Origin: Pullichristensenella sp963930055
GTDB taxonomy: Bacteria; Bacillota; Clostridia; Christensenellales; Aristaeellaceae
Assembly: GCA_963930055.1 (NCBI GenBank)
Contig: CAWVKS010000005.1
Span: 119,150 to 183,149, forward strand
Direction of reading: 5' to 3'
Length of the DNA: 64,000 nucleotides
This document shows positions 1-9,500 of this stretch, one piece after another. How positions within the stretch are numbered: the stretch's first letter is position 1; every line of letters begins with the position of its first letter. Both the position numbers and the translations under genes were made by a program. Below the pieces are notes generated by a model, which saw only the letters and a list, made by a program, of their open reading frames with translations, did not search any database and had not been told where the DNA came from.

Positions 1-641
1 CGGCCATCGAGGACGGTTCCTTCGGCATGTGGGAGGAAACGGGCGGCTGGATGAACGAGGCCATCCAGGAGGGCGCGCGGCGCGGCCTCGGCTACGGCTG
101 CGCGCTGGCGGCCTACATGGACGAACACCCGGAGAAATTCCCGCACCTTGAGGATTGCGTGCTCTACCAGGCCTACAAGGCGGATGTGCCCGCGACCTAC
201 CACATCGCCCTGGGTACGGACATCATCCACCAGCACCCCACGGTGGATTTCGCCGCCATCGGCAAGTGCAGCGGCATCGACTTCCACAAGTTCTGCTATT
301 CCGTCTCCGAGCTGGAAGGCGGCGTGTACATGAATTTCGGCTCAGGCGTCATCGGCCCGGAGGTGTTTTTGAAGGCGCTCTCCATCGCCCGCAACCTCGG
401 CCATCCCACCCGGGAGATCACCACCGCCAACTTCGACCTCATCGACCTGGGCGACTTCCGCAAGCCCATCGGCTACGACGACCCCAACTACTACTACCGC
501 CCGCGCAAGAACATTGTCAACCGCCCGGTGAGCACCGGCGGCAAGGGCTGGCACTTCGTCGTCGATCACAAAGTCTCCATCCCCAACCTCTACGAGCGGG
601 TGATGGCAAAGACCAACGGGGAGGGTTTTGAGCATGCATGA
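1..641 (+). CDS. Conserved protein of unknown function, 5' end outside window
   Basis: The reading frame is open from base 3 and runs to TGA at 639-641, so the N-terminus lies upstream of the window. The visible 212 or so residues include a glycine-rich stretch (YMNFGSGVIGPEVFLKAL, about residues 106-123 of the visible part) and a C-terminal STGGKGWHF motif. I do not recognise a named enzyme with confidence. The VYMNFGSGVIGPEVF stretch is faintly reminiscent of deoxyhypusine-synthase-like proteins, but this is only an impression. The stop overlaps the start of a GmhA-like isomerase and a ROK kinase follows, so a role in sedoheptulose or heptose phosphate metabolism is inferred from context alone. 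Confidence 0.75.
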   Translation, partial: AIEDGSFGMWEETGGWMNEAIQEGARRGLGYGCALAAYMDEHPEKFPHLEDCVLYQAYKADVPATYHIALGTDIIHQHPTVDFAAIGKCSGIDFHKFCYSVSELEGGVYMNFGSGVIGPEVFLKALSIARNLGHPTREITTANFDLIDLGDFRKPIGYDDPNYYYRPRKNIVNRPVSTGGKGWHFVVDHKVSIPNLYERVMAKTNGEGFEHA

Positions 642-1194
642 AAATCTCGATCGCGCGGTCGACATGATCGCAAACTGCTTTGAGCGCGGCGGCAAGCTGC
701 TCATCTGCGGCAACGGCGGCAGCGGCGCGGATTCGGCGCACATACTCGGCGAATTCGTCAAGGGCTTTATGAAAAAGCGCCCCCTGCCGGCGGGACTGAT
801 CGAAAAGATCGGCCAGCCGTGGGCGGAAAAGCTGCAAATGGGGCTGCCCGCCATCGACCTCACGGCCAACAACGCCCTCATCGGCGCTGTGGCCAACGAC
901 CAGGATGGCCAGCTCCCCTACGCGCAGCAGGTCATGGCCTACGCAAAGCCCGGCGACGTGCTCCTGGGCATCTCCACCTCCGGCAACGCCGAAAACGTCG
1001 CCCGCGCCATGATCGTCGCCCACGCGCTGGGCGCGACGTGCATTGCCCTCACCGGCAGGGACGGCGGCAAAATGCGCGCTCTGGCCGACATACTGCTCAA
1101 TGTGGACGAGACGGAGACCTATAAAGTGCAGGAAAAGCATCTGCCGCTCTATCACCAGCTGTGCATGCGCGTGGAAGCGCGCATCTTCGGCTGA
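634..1194 (+). CDS. gmhA: Sedoheptulose 7-phosphate isomerase-like SIS protein
   Basis: This 186-residue single-domain SIS protein has the length and N-terminal ICGNGGSGADSAH motif typical of GmhA. GmhA converts sedoheptulose 7-phosphate to D-glycero-D-manno-heptose 7-phosphate in the cytosol, the first step of ADP- or GDP-heptose synthesis. The SIS phosphosugar site is seen again as GISTSGNAENV. An alternative TTG start at 628 lies only 3 bases from the GGGGAGG Shine-Dalgarno, so ATG 634, with about 9 bases of spacing, is preferred. It overlaps the upstream stop by 8 bases. Downstream heptose kinase/adenylyltransferase genes (HldE type) are not seen. The ROK kinase that follows may supply the kinase step. 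Confidence 0.82.
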   Translation: MHENLDRAVDMIANCFERGGKLLICGNGGSGADSAHILGEFVKGFMKKRPLPAGLIEKIGQPWAEKLQMGLPAIDLTANNALIGAVANDQDGQLPYAQQVMAYAKPGDVLLGISTSGNAENVARAMIVAHALGATCIALTGRDGGKMRALADILLNVDETETYKVQEKHLPLYHQLCMRVEARIFG

Positions 1195-1204
1195 GGGAGG
1201 ACGT

Positions 1205-2101
1205 ATGGAAAAGCTCTATTGGGGCCTGGACATCGGCGGCACCAAGTGCGCGCTGGTCACGGGCACGCGCGATTGCCGCGTGCTCTCGCGCCACGCGGTG
1301 GCCACGCGCGATTTTGCCTCCTGGCAGGAAGTGCTGGAAGCGCTGCTTGCCCATGCGCCGCAGGAAACGCCCGCGGCGGTCGGCGTCAGCTGCGGCGGGC
1401 CGCTGGACAGCCGCCGCGGCCGCATACTTTCGCCGCCCAACCTGCCGGGCTGGGACGACGTGCCCATCGTCGACTGGCTGAAGGCGCGCGTGGGCGCGCC
1501 CGCTTTCCTACAAAACGACGCCAACGCCTGCGCGCTGGCCGAGTGGCGCTTCGGCGCGGGCAGGGGCTGCGAAAACATGATCTTCCTCACCTTCGGCACC
1601 GGCTTTGGCGCGGGGCTGATCCTGGGCGGCCGGCTCTATACGGGCACGAACGACATGGCCGGCGAGGTCGGCCATGTGCGCGCCGAAAAGGACGGCCCGG
1701 AGGGCTACGGCAAGCGCGGCTCCTTCGAGGGCTTCTGTTCCGGCGCGGGCATCGCCAAAATGGCCGGCGGCGTCAGCGCCCGCGAAGTGGTGGAGCGCGC
1801 CGACGCGGGCGATGAAGCGATGCTGGCCGTGCTCCACGAAAGCGCCCGCCATCTGGGAAGCTGCCTTGCCATGCTCATGGACCTGTTCAACCCGCAGCGC
1901 ATCGTCATCGGCAGCGTATACGCCCGCGCCGAGCGGCATTTCCGCGATGTGGCGCTGCGCGTGATCGAGGAGGAGGCGCTGCCGCTCTCGCGCGGCGTCT
2001 GCGAAGTGCGCCCCGCCCTCCTGGGCGACGCCATCGGCGATATGGCGGCGCTTTCGGTGGCCATCGACGGCGTCATGCAGGCAGCGGGAGGCGCGGCGTA
2101 G
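1205..2101 (+). CDS. ROK family sugar kinase
   Basis: 298 residues. The N-terminal phosphate loop WGLDIGGTKCA and the LTFGTGFGAGLI segment identify a ROK-family sugar kinase. The catalytic Asp is expected in LQNDANACALAEW (FLQND, about residue 102). The usual ROK zinc site (CxCGxxGC after GEVGH) is absent; instead the sequence reads GHVRAEKDGPEGYGKRGSFEGFCSG, as in several zinc-free glucokinase-like ROK proteins. The start ATG 1205 follows GGGAGG by 5 bases, and the gene begins 11 bases after gmhA. Because it is linked to the isomerase, a heptose or related phosphosugar substrate is plausible, but specificity cannot be read from the sequence. Confidence 0.85.
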   Translation: MEKLYWGLDIGGTKCALVTGTRDCRVLSRHAVATRDFASWQEVLEALLAHAPQETPAAVGVSCGGPLDSRRGRILSPPNLPGWDDVPIVDWLKARVGAPAFLQNDANACALAEWRFGAGRGCENMIFLTFGTGFGAGLILGGRLYTGTNDMAGEVGHVRAEKDGPEGYGKRGSFEGFCSGAGIAKMAGGVSAREVVERADAGDEAMLAVLHESARHLGSCLAMLMDLFNPQRIVIGSVYARAERHFRDVALRVIEEEALPLSRGVCEVRPALLGDAIGDMAALSVAIDGVMQAAGGAA

Positions 2102-2149
2102 CGGCCTGCGCCGCCCAACCTTTGTCCATTTCCCTTTACCAAACCTTCC

Positions 2150-2178
2150 TTGCGCCGGGCGCGGATTTGCGCTAGCAT
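2150..2178 (+). promoter_or_regulatory. Predicted sigma-A promoter for the small protein gene
   Basis: TTGCGC at 2150-2155, 17-base spacer, TAGCAT at 2173-2178. It sits in the gap after the ROK kinase and 36 bases before the next start codon. The same TTGCGN -35 form with exactly 17 bases recurs elsewhere in the window. Confidence 0.45.
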
Positions 2179-2213
2179 GGTATCCATCGCTTTGAGAAAG
2201 GATGGGGAATACC

Positions 2214-2441
2214 ATGACCGAACAGAACGCGCACGCCAGGACCTGGGAGGAGACCGTGGAGCCGGAACAGGCCAAGCGCAAAAACTGGGCGGGCTTTGTC
2301 GAAAACGAGGCCGTCACCTTTTTTGAGAAATTCGACCTGGAAAAGCTCACCCTCGAGGACGGCCAGGGCAACAAGGCCAAATTGCAGCGCACCAAGAACA
2401 ACGGCATCAAAATCGAGTACACCTCTTCGGTGGTGCTGTAA
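2214..2441 (+). CDS. Small hypothetical protein (75 aa)
   Basis: A 75-residue charged soluble protein without a signal peptide or membrane segment. Its C-terminal half (AVTFFEKFDLEKLTLED, then a lysine-rich stretch ending IEYTSSVVL) looks like a small folded domain, but I recognise no family. ATG 2214 is chosen because GGGG at 2204-2207 gives normal Shine-Dalgarno spacing; ATG 2202 would lie almost on the AAAGGA purine run. It is transcribed alone from the promoter just upstream and converges on feoB. Confidence 0.6.
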   Translation: MTEQNAHARTWEETVEPEQAKRKNWAGFVENEAVTFFEKFDLEKLTLEDGQGNKAKLQRTKNNGIKIEYTSSVVL

Positions 2442-2487
2442 AACGCCCAAACGCGAGGGGACGGACGCAAGCGCGCCCGTCCCGTTT

Positions 2488-4545
2488 TCATGCCGCCAAC
2501 CCCAGCGCCCGGGCAATGGCCGCCGTCAGCGCGCAGACGCCCGCGCCCAGCAGCGTCGGCAGCAGCGCGCCCACCAGCGTCCATTTGGCGCTGCGCGTCT
2601 CGCGGGCGATGGTGAGAAGCGTCGTCGAGCACGGCCAGTGGAAAAGGGAAAAGAGGATGGCGTTGAGCGCCGTCAGCCACGTCCAGCCGTTCGCCCGCAA
2701 AAGCGTGCCCATTGCCTGCGCATCCTCCATCGTCGCAAGCGCCCCGCCCGACGTGTAGGCAAGCATCGCCAGCGGCAGCGTAAGTTCATTGGCCGGCAGG
2801 GCGAGCAGGAAGGCCATCAGCAGCGCCCCGTCCATGCCCAGAAAACGCCCCACGGGGTCAAGTGCCGACACGCAAGCGGAGAGCAGCGTGCCGCCGGGCG
2901 CGGGCGCGTTGGCCAGCAGCCAGATGGCCAGCCCCGCCGGCGCGGCGATGAGGGCGGCGCGCCCCAGCACCCGCAATGTGCGATCCACCACCGAACGGAC
3001 GATCACCTGCCCCACGCGCGGGCGGCGGAAGGGCGGCAATTCCAGCGTGAAGGCCGAGGGCACGCCGCGCAAAAGCGTCGCCGAAAGCAGCCGCGAAACG
3101 CCGAAGGTCGCCATTGCGCCCAGCACGATCACGCCCGCCAGCAGCAGCGCCGCCAGCGGCCCCGCGGGGACGAGGAACAGGCCGATGAGGGCGATCATCA
3201 TCGGGAAACGCCCGTTGCAGGGCATGAATACATTGGTGAGCATGGCGATGAGCCGTTCCCGCGGGCTGTCGATGATGCGGCAGCCCACCACCGCCGCCGC
3301 GTTGCAGCCCAGCCCCATGCACATCGTCAGCGCCTGTTTCCCGCAGGCGTGGCAGCGCTTGAACTGCCCGTCGAGGGCAAAGGCCACGCGCGGCAGGTAG
3401 CCCACGTCCTCCAGGAGCGTGAACAGGGGGAAGAAGATGGCCATTGGCGGCAGCATCACCGCCACCACCCAGCCCAGCGTGCGCAGCACGCCCGCGCAGA
3501 GCAGGGATACGAGCCATTCCGCCGCGCCCAGGCCCGCCAGGACGCCGGCCAGCCACGCTTCCGCACGGGCAAAGAGGGCAAAGAGCGCCTCCGAGGGCGC
3601 GTTGGCGCCGGCGATGGTGATGTAGAGCGTCAGCGCCAATAGCAGCAGCATCGCCGGGAGCGCCGTGAAACGCCCGGTGAGCAGGCGGTCGAGCCGCGCC
3701 TGCCGGGACGCGCTGCCCGGCCGCGCGCGCACGCATGCGGCAAACACGCGTTCCGCGCGGCCGTAGATCGCCGCCGCGCTCTCCCCGCGCACGCGGCCGG
3801 GGTCAAGGCGCGCCGTCTCCTCGCGCACCGCGCGCAGCGTAGCCGGCGGCGCGCCGAGCTGTTTTTCCAGCCTCTTTATCACGCCGCGGTCGTTTTCCAG
3901 CACGCGCAGGGCCGTAAAGCGCGCGTTTTTACCAAGCCCGCGCTCCTTGAGGTCGGCGGCAATGCGGTCGCGGCCGTATTCGATCTCCGGGGGAAGGCGC
4001 ACTTCGTGAGGGTGCGGCGTTTCCCGCCCTTCGGCCACCGCCCGCACGCGGCGCAAAAGCCGCTCCACGCCAGCGCCGTCCCGCGCCGCGCAGCCGGTGG
4101 CAGGCACGCCCAGCGCCGCCTCCAGCGCCGGCACGTCCACGCAAATGCCGCGCCGCCTCGCCTCGTCCATGAGGTTTACACAGATCACGACGCGCTTTGT
4201 CATTTCCAGTACCTGCATTGCAAGGTTCAACCCCCGCTCCAGGCAGGTGGCGTCGCAGACCACCACCACCGCGTCCGCGCCGCCAAAGCAAATGGCGTCG
4301 CGCGCGGCCTCCTCCTCGGGCGAGTGGGAGAGGAGCGAATACGTCCCCGGCGTGTCCCCGAGCAGGAATTCCCATCCGTCCCGCCGGACGCGCCCCCAGG
4401 CGCTGCCCACGGTCTTGCCCGGCCAGTTGCCGGTGTGCTGCCGCATGCCGGTGAGGTGGTTGAACAGCGTGCTCTTGCCCACGTTGGGGTTGCCCGCCAA
4501 CACCACCACGGGCATCTTCCGTGCTTCCCGCGCCGGGACGCTCAT
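2488..4545 (-). CDS. feoB: Ferrous iron transport protein B
   Basis: 685 residues. The N-terminal GTPase domain carries the G1 loop GNPNVGKST (about residues 18-26) and G3 DTPGTYSL. A helical spacer and a multi-spanning membrane part follow, including the conserved MCMGLGCNAAAVVGCRII region and a second gate-like half (GCNAAAV, then MPCNGRFPM). FeoB is the inner-membrane Fe(II) permease used under anoxic, iron-limited conditions. A longer frame extends upstream but runs through feoA; ATG 4545 gives an ATGA overlap with the feoA stop, indicating translational coupling. No feoC is seen. Length is slightly short but within the normal range. Confidence 0.95.
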   Translation of the reverse strand: MSVPAREARKMPVVVLAGNPNVGKSTLFNHLTGMRQHTGNWPGKTVGSAWGRVRRDGWEFLLGDTPGTYSLLSHSPEEEAARDAICFGGADAVVVVCDATCLERGLNLAMQVLEMTKRVVICVNLMDEARRRGICVDVPALEAALGVPATGCAARDGAGVERLLRRVRAVAEGRETPHPHEVRLPPEIEYGRDRIAADLKERGLGKNARFTALRVLENDRGVIKRLEKQLGAPPATLRAVREETARLDPGRVRGESAAAIYGRAERVFAACVRARPGSASRQARLDRLLTGRFTALPAMLLLLALTLYITIAGANAPSEALFALFARAEAWLAGVLAGLGAAEWLVSLLCAGVLRTLGWVVAVMLPPMAIFFPLFTLLEDVGYLPRVAFALDGQFKRCHACGKQALTMCMGLGCNAAAVVGCRIIDSPRERLIAMLTNVFMPCNGRFPMMIALIGLFLVPAGPLAALLLAGVIVLGAMATFGVSRLLSATLLRGVPSAFTLELPPFRRPRVGQVIVRSVVDRTLRVLGRAALIAAPAGLAIWLLANAPAPGGTLLSACVSALDPVGRFLGMDGALLMAFLLALPANELTLPLAMLAYTSGGALATMEDAQAMGTLLRANGWTWLTALNAILFSLFHWPCSTTLLTIARETRSAKWTLVGALLPTLLGAGVCALTAAIARALGLAA

Positions 4546-4790
4546 GCGCCCGCCTCCCGCGCGCCGACGCACACCAGCCCCGCGTCCTCGCGCCGCAGGG
4601 CGATCGCCGCCCCGCGCACGCGGTAAGCGCGCGGCTCGCCCGAGGGCGCGGCGAACAGGCATGATACGCGCGCGCCGCGCGTGAAACCCAAGTCCATCAG
4701 CCGGGAAACGATGTCCCTGCCGTCATCCGGCAAAAGGCCGCGCACGCGGGCGCTCTCACCCGGGCGCAGCTCGTTGAGCGTGCGGGTCAT
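4542..4790 (-). CDS. feoA: Ferrous iron transport protein A
   Basis: 82 residues forming one SH3-like FeoA domain (LNELRPGESARVRGL, then RLMDLGFTRGARVSCLF). FeoA is the small cytosolic partner of FeoB. The start ATG 4790 is preceded by GGAGGGATCCCC, a good ribosome site. Its last codon overlaps the feoB start by four bases. It is divergent from the carboxypeptidase gene across 121 bases. I saw no clear Fur or DtxR box in that gap. Confidence 0.9.
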   Translation of the reverse strand: MTRTLNELRPGESARVRGLLPDDGRDIVSRLMDLGFTRGARVSCLFAAPSGEPRAYRVRGAAIALRREDAGLVCVGAREAGA

Positions 4791-4911
4791 GGGGATCCCT
4801 CCGATTTTTGTCGCTGGGGCATGATATGCTCCCCGGCGGCGCGCGTGCGGAAGGCATGTTTTGGCGCGCGGGCGCACACAATGGGGCAGCACGTTCTCTG
4901 GAGGGATGCTT

Positions 4912-6135
4912 ATGAAGCCGCGCAAGATGCTCTGCCTCGCGCTCGCGCTGACGCTGCTTTTGCCGGGCGCGGCGCTGACGGAAGTGGATTTTTCGACCCC
5001 CGCGCCCACGCAGCCGCCCGCCGCGCCGCCGCAATTGAGCGCCGTGCCGCTCCTGGACGCGCCGCCCATCGAGCTTTCCTGCGCCGCGGCCATACTTGTC
5101 GAACCCGAAAGCGGGCAGGTGATCTTTGAACAGAACGCCGACACGCCCCGCCCCGTGGCCTCCGTCACCAAGGTGATGACCATCCTGCTGGCTCTGGAGG
5201 CGCTCTCCCAGGGGCGCGTGGCGCTGGAGGACGAATTCATCGTATCGCCGGAGGCGGCGGGCATGGGCGGCTCGCAGGTGCTCCTGGACGTGGGCGAGGT
5301 ACAGCCCTTTTCGGTGCTGCTCAAGAGCGCCATCGTCGGCAGCGCCAACGACGCGTCCGTGGCCATCGCCGAGGCGCTCTATGGCTCGGAAAGCGCTTTT
5401 GTCGAGCGCATGAACGAGCGCGCCCGGGAATTGGGGCTTGAAAACACGCATTTCGTCAACTGCACCGGCCTGCCCGCCGAAGGCCAGCAGACCACGGCGC
5501 GCGACGTGGCGGTGATGACCATGGCCATGCTCTCCTACCCGGCGTATTTCGACTTCTCCACCGTCTGGCTGGACGAGGTCGACCACGGCGACGGCCGCAT
5601 CACCCAACTGACCAACACCAACAAGCTCATCCGCCTCTACGACGGCTGCGACGGCGGCAAGACGGGCTCCACCAACGAGGCCGGATACTGCATTTCCGCC
5701 ACCGCCAGGCGCGGCGACATGCGCCTCGTCGCCGTGGTGCTGGGCGCGGACACGGGCAGCATGCGCTTTGACACCGCCTCGGAGATGCTCGACTATGGCT
5801 TTGCCCACTACCGCCTCTACCCGGTGGCGCAGAAGGGCACGAAGGTGCGCGGTGAAATGCCGGTCACAGGCGGCGACAGCGAGGGCGTGCCGCTGGTGCT
5901 GGACGGCGATTTGACGCTGTTGATCCAGAAGGGCGACGAACAGGGTGTGCAGCTCGTGCCCGACCTGCCCGAGGCGGTGGAAGCCCCCGTCGCCGCCGGC
6001 CAGGAGATCGGCGGCGTGCAGGTGGTGGTGGACGGCCGCGCGGTGGCGCGCATTCCCGTCGTCGCCGCGCGGGAAGTGACCGCAAAAGGGCTGAAAAACG
6101 CCCTGCAAAGGGTCGTGGGGCTCTGGGGGCTGTAA
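4912..6135 (+). CDS. D-alanyl-D-alanine carboxypeptidase (class A low-mass PBP)
   Basis: 407 residues. A signal peptide (PRKMLCLALALTLLLPGAALT) is followed by a proline-rich linker, then the penicillin-binding catalytic domain. All three serine-peptidase motifs are present: SVTK (S84), SAN (S144) and KTG (K250). A C-terminal beta domain follows, as in DacF/PBP5 proteins. It trims the terminal D-Ala of peptidoglycan stem peptides outside the membrane. Of the two in-frame starts, ATG 4912 is chosen because GGAGG ends 7 bases upstream. A classic terminator follows at 6152. Confidence 0.93.
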   Translation: MKPRKMLCLALALTLLLPGAALTEVDFSTPAPTQPPAAPPQLSAVPLLDAPPIELSCAAAILVEPESGQVIFEQNADTPRPVASVTKVMTILLALEALSQGRVALEDEFIVSPEAAGMGGSQVLLDVGEVQPFSVLLKSAIVGSANDASVAIAEALYGSESAFVERMNERARELGLENTHFVNCTGLPAEGQQTTARDVAVMTMAMLSYPAYFDFSTVWLDEVDHGDGRITQLTNTNKLIRLYDGCDGGKTGSTNEAGYCISATARRGDMRLVAVVLGADTGSMRFDTASEMLDYGFAHYRLYPVAQKGTKVRGEMPVTGGDSEGVPLVLDGDLTLLIQKGDEQGVQLVPDLPEAVEAPVAAGQEIGGVQVVVDGRAVARIPVVAAREVTAKGLKNALQRVVGLWGL

Positions 6136-6151
6136 AGGTTTTGCATACCGA

Positions 6152-6179
6152 CGCCCGGCCTTGTTGCGCCGGGCGTTTT
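6152..6179 (+). terminator. Rho-independent terminator after the carboxypeptidase gene
   Basis: Perfect 8-bp stem CGCCCGGC (6152-6159) / GCCGGGCG (6168-6175) with an 8-base loop, then TTTT. The loop and T-run overlap the next promoter. Confidence 0.8.
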
Positions 6180-6189
6180 GTGATACAAT
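6161..6189 (+). promoter_or_regulatory. Predicted promoter embedded in the preceding terminator
   Basis: TTGTTG at 6161-6166, 17-base spacer, TACAAT at 6184-6189. The -35 box lies in the terminator loop and the spacer contains its right arm. Confidence 0.55.
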
Positions 6190-6211
6190 GGCAAAGAAAG
6201 GGTGGATGCAC

Positions 6212-6556
6212 ATGAAAAAAGTCCGCATCACGGTGCTCAAGACCACGCTGGATGAAGAACTGGCGCGCCAGTACGGCGTTCCCGGCCTGACGGCCTGCCC
6301 GATGCTGCGCGCGGGGCAGGTGTTCTACGCCGACTACGCCAAGCCCGAGGGGCTGTGCGACGAGGCCTGGAAGGCCATTTACCAGTATGCGTTCGCCCTC
6401 GCGCACGGCGCGGGCGACGGCCTGTTCTACTTCGGCGACTGGATCCGCCAGCCCGGGGTGGCCATCTGTTCCTGTAACGACGGCCTGCGCCCGGTGATCT
6501 TCAAACTGGAAGCCACGGATGAGGAAGCGACGCCCGGCTACACGCCGGTGCGCTGA
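6212..6556 (+). CDS. TIGR04076 family protein
   Basis: 114 residues. The pattern CPMLRAGQVF, then GLCDEAWKAIY, then CSCNDGLRPVIFKLE matches the small TIGR04076 family of unknown function, common in anaerobes. Conserved cysteines (CP, LCDEAW, CSC) could bind a metal, but this is inference. ATG 6212 follows AAAGGGTGG with normal spacing; two earlier starts (6189, 6206) overlap the promoter or ribosome site. It ends 10 bases before addA and may be co-transcribed with it. Confidence 0.8.
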   Translation: MKKVRITVLKTTLDEELARQYGVPGLTACPMLRAGQVFYADYAKPEGLCDEAWKAIYQYAFALAHGAGDGLFYFGDWIRQPGVAICSCNDGLRPVIFKLEATDEEATPGYTPVR

Positions 6557-6566
6557 GGGACACAGA

Positions 6567-9500
6567 ATGCAGTTTACCGAAGAACAGCGCCGCGCCATTG
6601 AAGCGCGCGGCACGGACCTGCTTTTGAGCGCGGCGGCGGGCTCCGGCAAGACCGCGGTGCTTGTGCAGCGCGTGCTTTCCCTCATCGAGGAGGGGGCGGA
6701 TGTGCGCCGCATGCTGGTAGTCACCTTCACGCGCGCCGCCGCCGCCGAGATGCGCGAGCGCCTGGCAGCGCGCCTGGGCGAAGCGGCGGCGCAGGGCGAC
6801 GCGCGCCTGCGCGAACAGATGCTCTGTTTGGATCGCGCCTCCATCAGCACGCTGCACGGCTTCTGCGCCGAGTTTTTGCGCGCCAACTTCGAGGCCGCGG
6901 GCGTGGACCCCGCCTTCCGCATACTCGACGACGCCGAGGACGCGCGCCTGCTGGACGAGGCGGCGGACGAGGCCATGGACGCCCTCTACGAGGAAGGCGG
7001 CGAAGCCCTTTCCCGTCTCGACGCCGGGCGCGGCCCGGACAAGGTGCGCGATCTGGCGCTGCGCCTTTACGCCTTCCTCGGCGAGCGCCCCGACCCCGAG
7101 GCATGGCTGGCGCGCGCCCTTGACGCTGGACAGGCGCCCGTGCAGGCGTGGCTGGACGAGCTTTTGCGCGCCGCCCGTCGCGGGCTGGACGCGGCGCTGG
7201 CCATGACGCGCGCCGCCCACGACCATCCCGGCTGTCCGCCGCATTACGCCGCGGCGCTGGAAAAGGATTTGGATGCGCTGCTGGAGCTGCGCGGCCTGGA
7301 GGAAGCGGAAGCGCTGTCCGCCCGCCTGCGCGCGTTCAAGCAGGCGCGCCCCGCGGGCCGCAACCGCGACGTGGCCCCCGAGGACCTCGAGGCCGTCAAA
7401 GCCCTGCGCAAGGCCGCCGGCGACTATGTCAAGCGCTGCCGGCTCAGCGAGCTTCCGCTTGCGCAGGCCAGGGAGGACGCGCTCAAGCTCTACGGCGTTT
7501 TCCCCGTGCTGGCGGAAGCCGCCAGGCGCATCGGCGAAGCCCACGCCCGCCGCAAGGAGGAACGCGGCGGCCTTTCCTACGCCGACCTCGAGCGCTGCGC
7601 CCTGCGCGCCCTCACGCGCGAGGAGGTGCGAAACAGCGTCCGCGGGCAGTATGACTACGTGTTCGTCGACGAATACCAGGACGTGTCCGATCTGCAGGAA
7701 GCGCTCATCACCGCCGTTTCGCGCGGGGATAACCTCTTCGCCGTCGGCGACGTCAAGCAGTCCATCTACCGCTTCCGCCTCGCCGAGCCGCGCCTCTTCC
7801 TCGCCCGCTACGAGCGCTACCGGCGCGGCGAGGGAGGCCGCCTTTTGCCCCTGACGCGCAACTTCCGCTCCACCCGCCCGGTGATCGGCTTTGTCAACGC
7901 CGTCTTTTCCCGCACGATGACCGGCGGCGATTCGGAAATCGTCTACGACGACCTCGCCCGCCTCAACGCTGGCCTTGAGGGGACGGACGACGCGCCCATC
8001 CCCGAGATCCACATACTCGATGAGGCCGCCGACGCGGGCGGCGAAGCCGACGAGGCGCTGGAGGAGATCGGCCGCGCCGGCCGCGAGGCCAAGTGGATTG
8101 CCGGCCGCATCCGCCGGCTCATGGCCGAGGAACCCGGCCTGCGCTACCGCGACATCGCCATCCTCACCCGCGCCAAGAGCTCGGCGGCGGCCGCGATGCT
8201 GCCTGTGCTGCTCTCCGAAGGTATCCCCGCCTACGCCGAGGGGCTTTCTGGCTATTTCGACACCCTCGAGGTGGCCTTCGCGCTCTCGCTTCTGCGGCTG
8301 GTGGACAACGAGCTTGAGGATGTAGAGATGATCGGCGCGCTGCGCTCCTGCATGGCGGGCCTCACGCTGGAGGAGCTTTCGCAGATCCGCCTCGCCCATC
8401 CCGACGCCTCCTTTGCCGACGCCGCCCGCGCCTGTGCCGGGGAGGGGGAGGGGGCGCTGACGGAGAAGCTGCGCGCCTTTTTCGGGATCCTTGATTCCTG
8501 GCAGCTGCGCGCGGGGGCGCTGCCGCTGGGCGAACTGGTGCGCGCCGTGTGCGTGGAGAGCGGCTTTTATACCTATGCCGGCGCCCTGCCCGGCGGCGCG
8601 CAGCGGCAGGCCAACCTCGACGCGCTGGTGACGCGCGCTGAAACCTTCGACGCGTCTGTCTCCGGCTCGTTGACGCGCTTCCTCGCCTATGCCGAGCACA
8701 TGCGCGCGCGCGGCGACGGCGACAGCGCCCACCTGCTCGGCGAGGGCGACGACGTGGTGCGGCTGATGACCATCCATAAGAGCAAGGGCCTGGAATTTCC
8801 TGTGGTCTTTGGCGCGCTCACCGCCCGTTCTTTCCGCGGCGCGGCGGGCGGCGAGCCCTTCCGCGCCCACCGCGAACTGGGGCTGGGCATGTACTATGTC
8901 GATGAAGCGCTGCGCACGCGGCGCGAACCGCTTTCCTATATCGCCATCGGCGAGCGCGAGCGGCGCGAGGACGCCGCCGAGGAGCTGCGCCTGCTCTACG
9001 TGCTGCTCACGCGCGCCAAACGCCGCCTTTTCCTCGTGGGCAGCCTGCGCTCCGCCGACGCGCGCCTGCCCCTGTACGCGGCCATGGGCGCCTGCCCCAG
9101 CTCCGCCACCAGCCATTTGCAGTGGATGCTGGGGGCGCTGGAAGGGGAAAAGCGCGCCGGGGAAGCGCCGTCGGCGCGCGTCGTCGTCCACGGTTTGGAC
9201 GAGCTTGCCGCGCCCGCTGCGGAGCGGCCGCGCCCGTCGGCGGCGGACGTGCTGGACGCGGCGCTTGGGCAGGCGGGGGAGCCGGACGCGGCCATGGCCT
9301 GGGTCTATCCGCACCTTCTCGACAGCGAACGCCCCGTCAAGCTCACGGCCTCCGGCCTTTTGCGCGAGGCGGAAGGCCCGCGCGAGCTGCCAACGCTGGC
9401 CGAGCGGCCGCAGTTTATGCAGGAAGCGGGCATGACCGGCGCGGAGCGCGGCAGCGCCTATCACCGCGCCCTGCAACTTCTGGAGCTCGACCCCCTGCGC

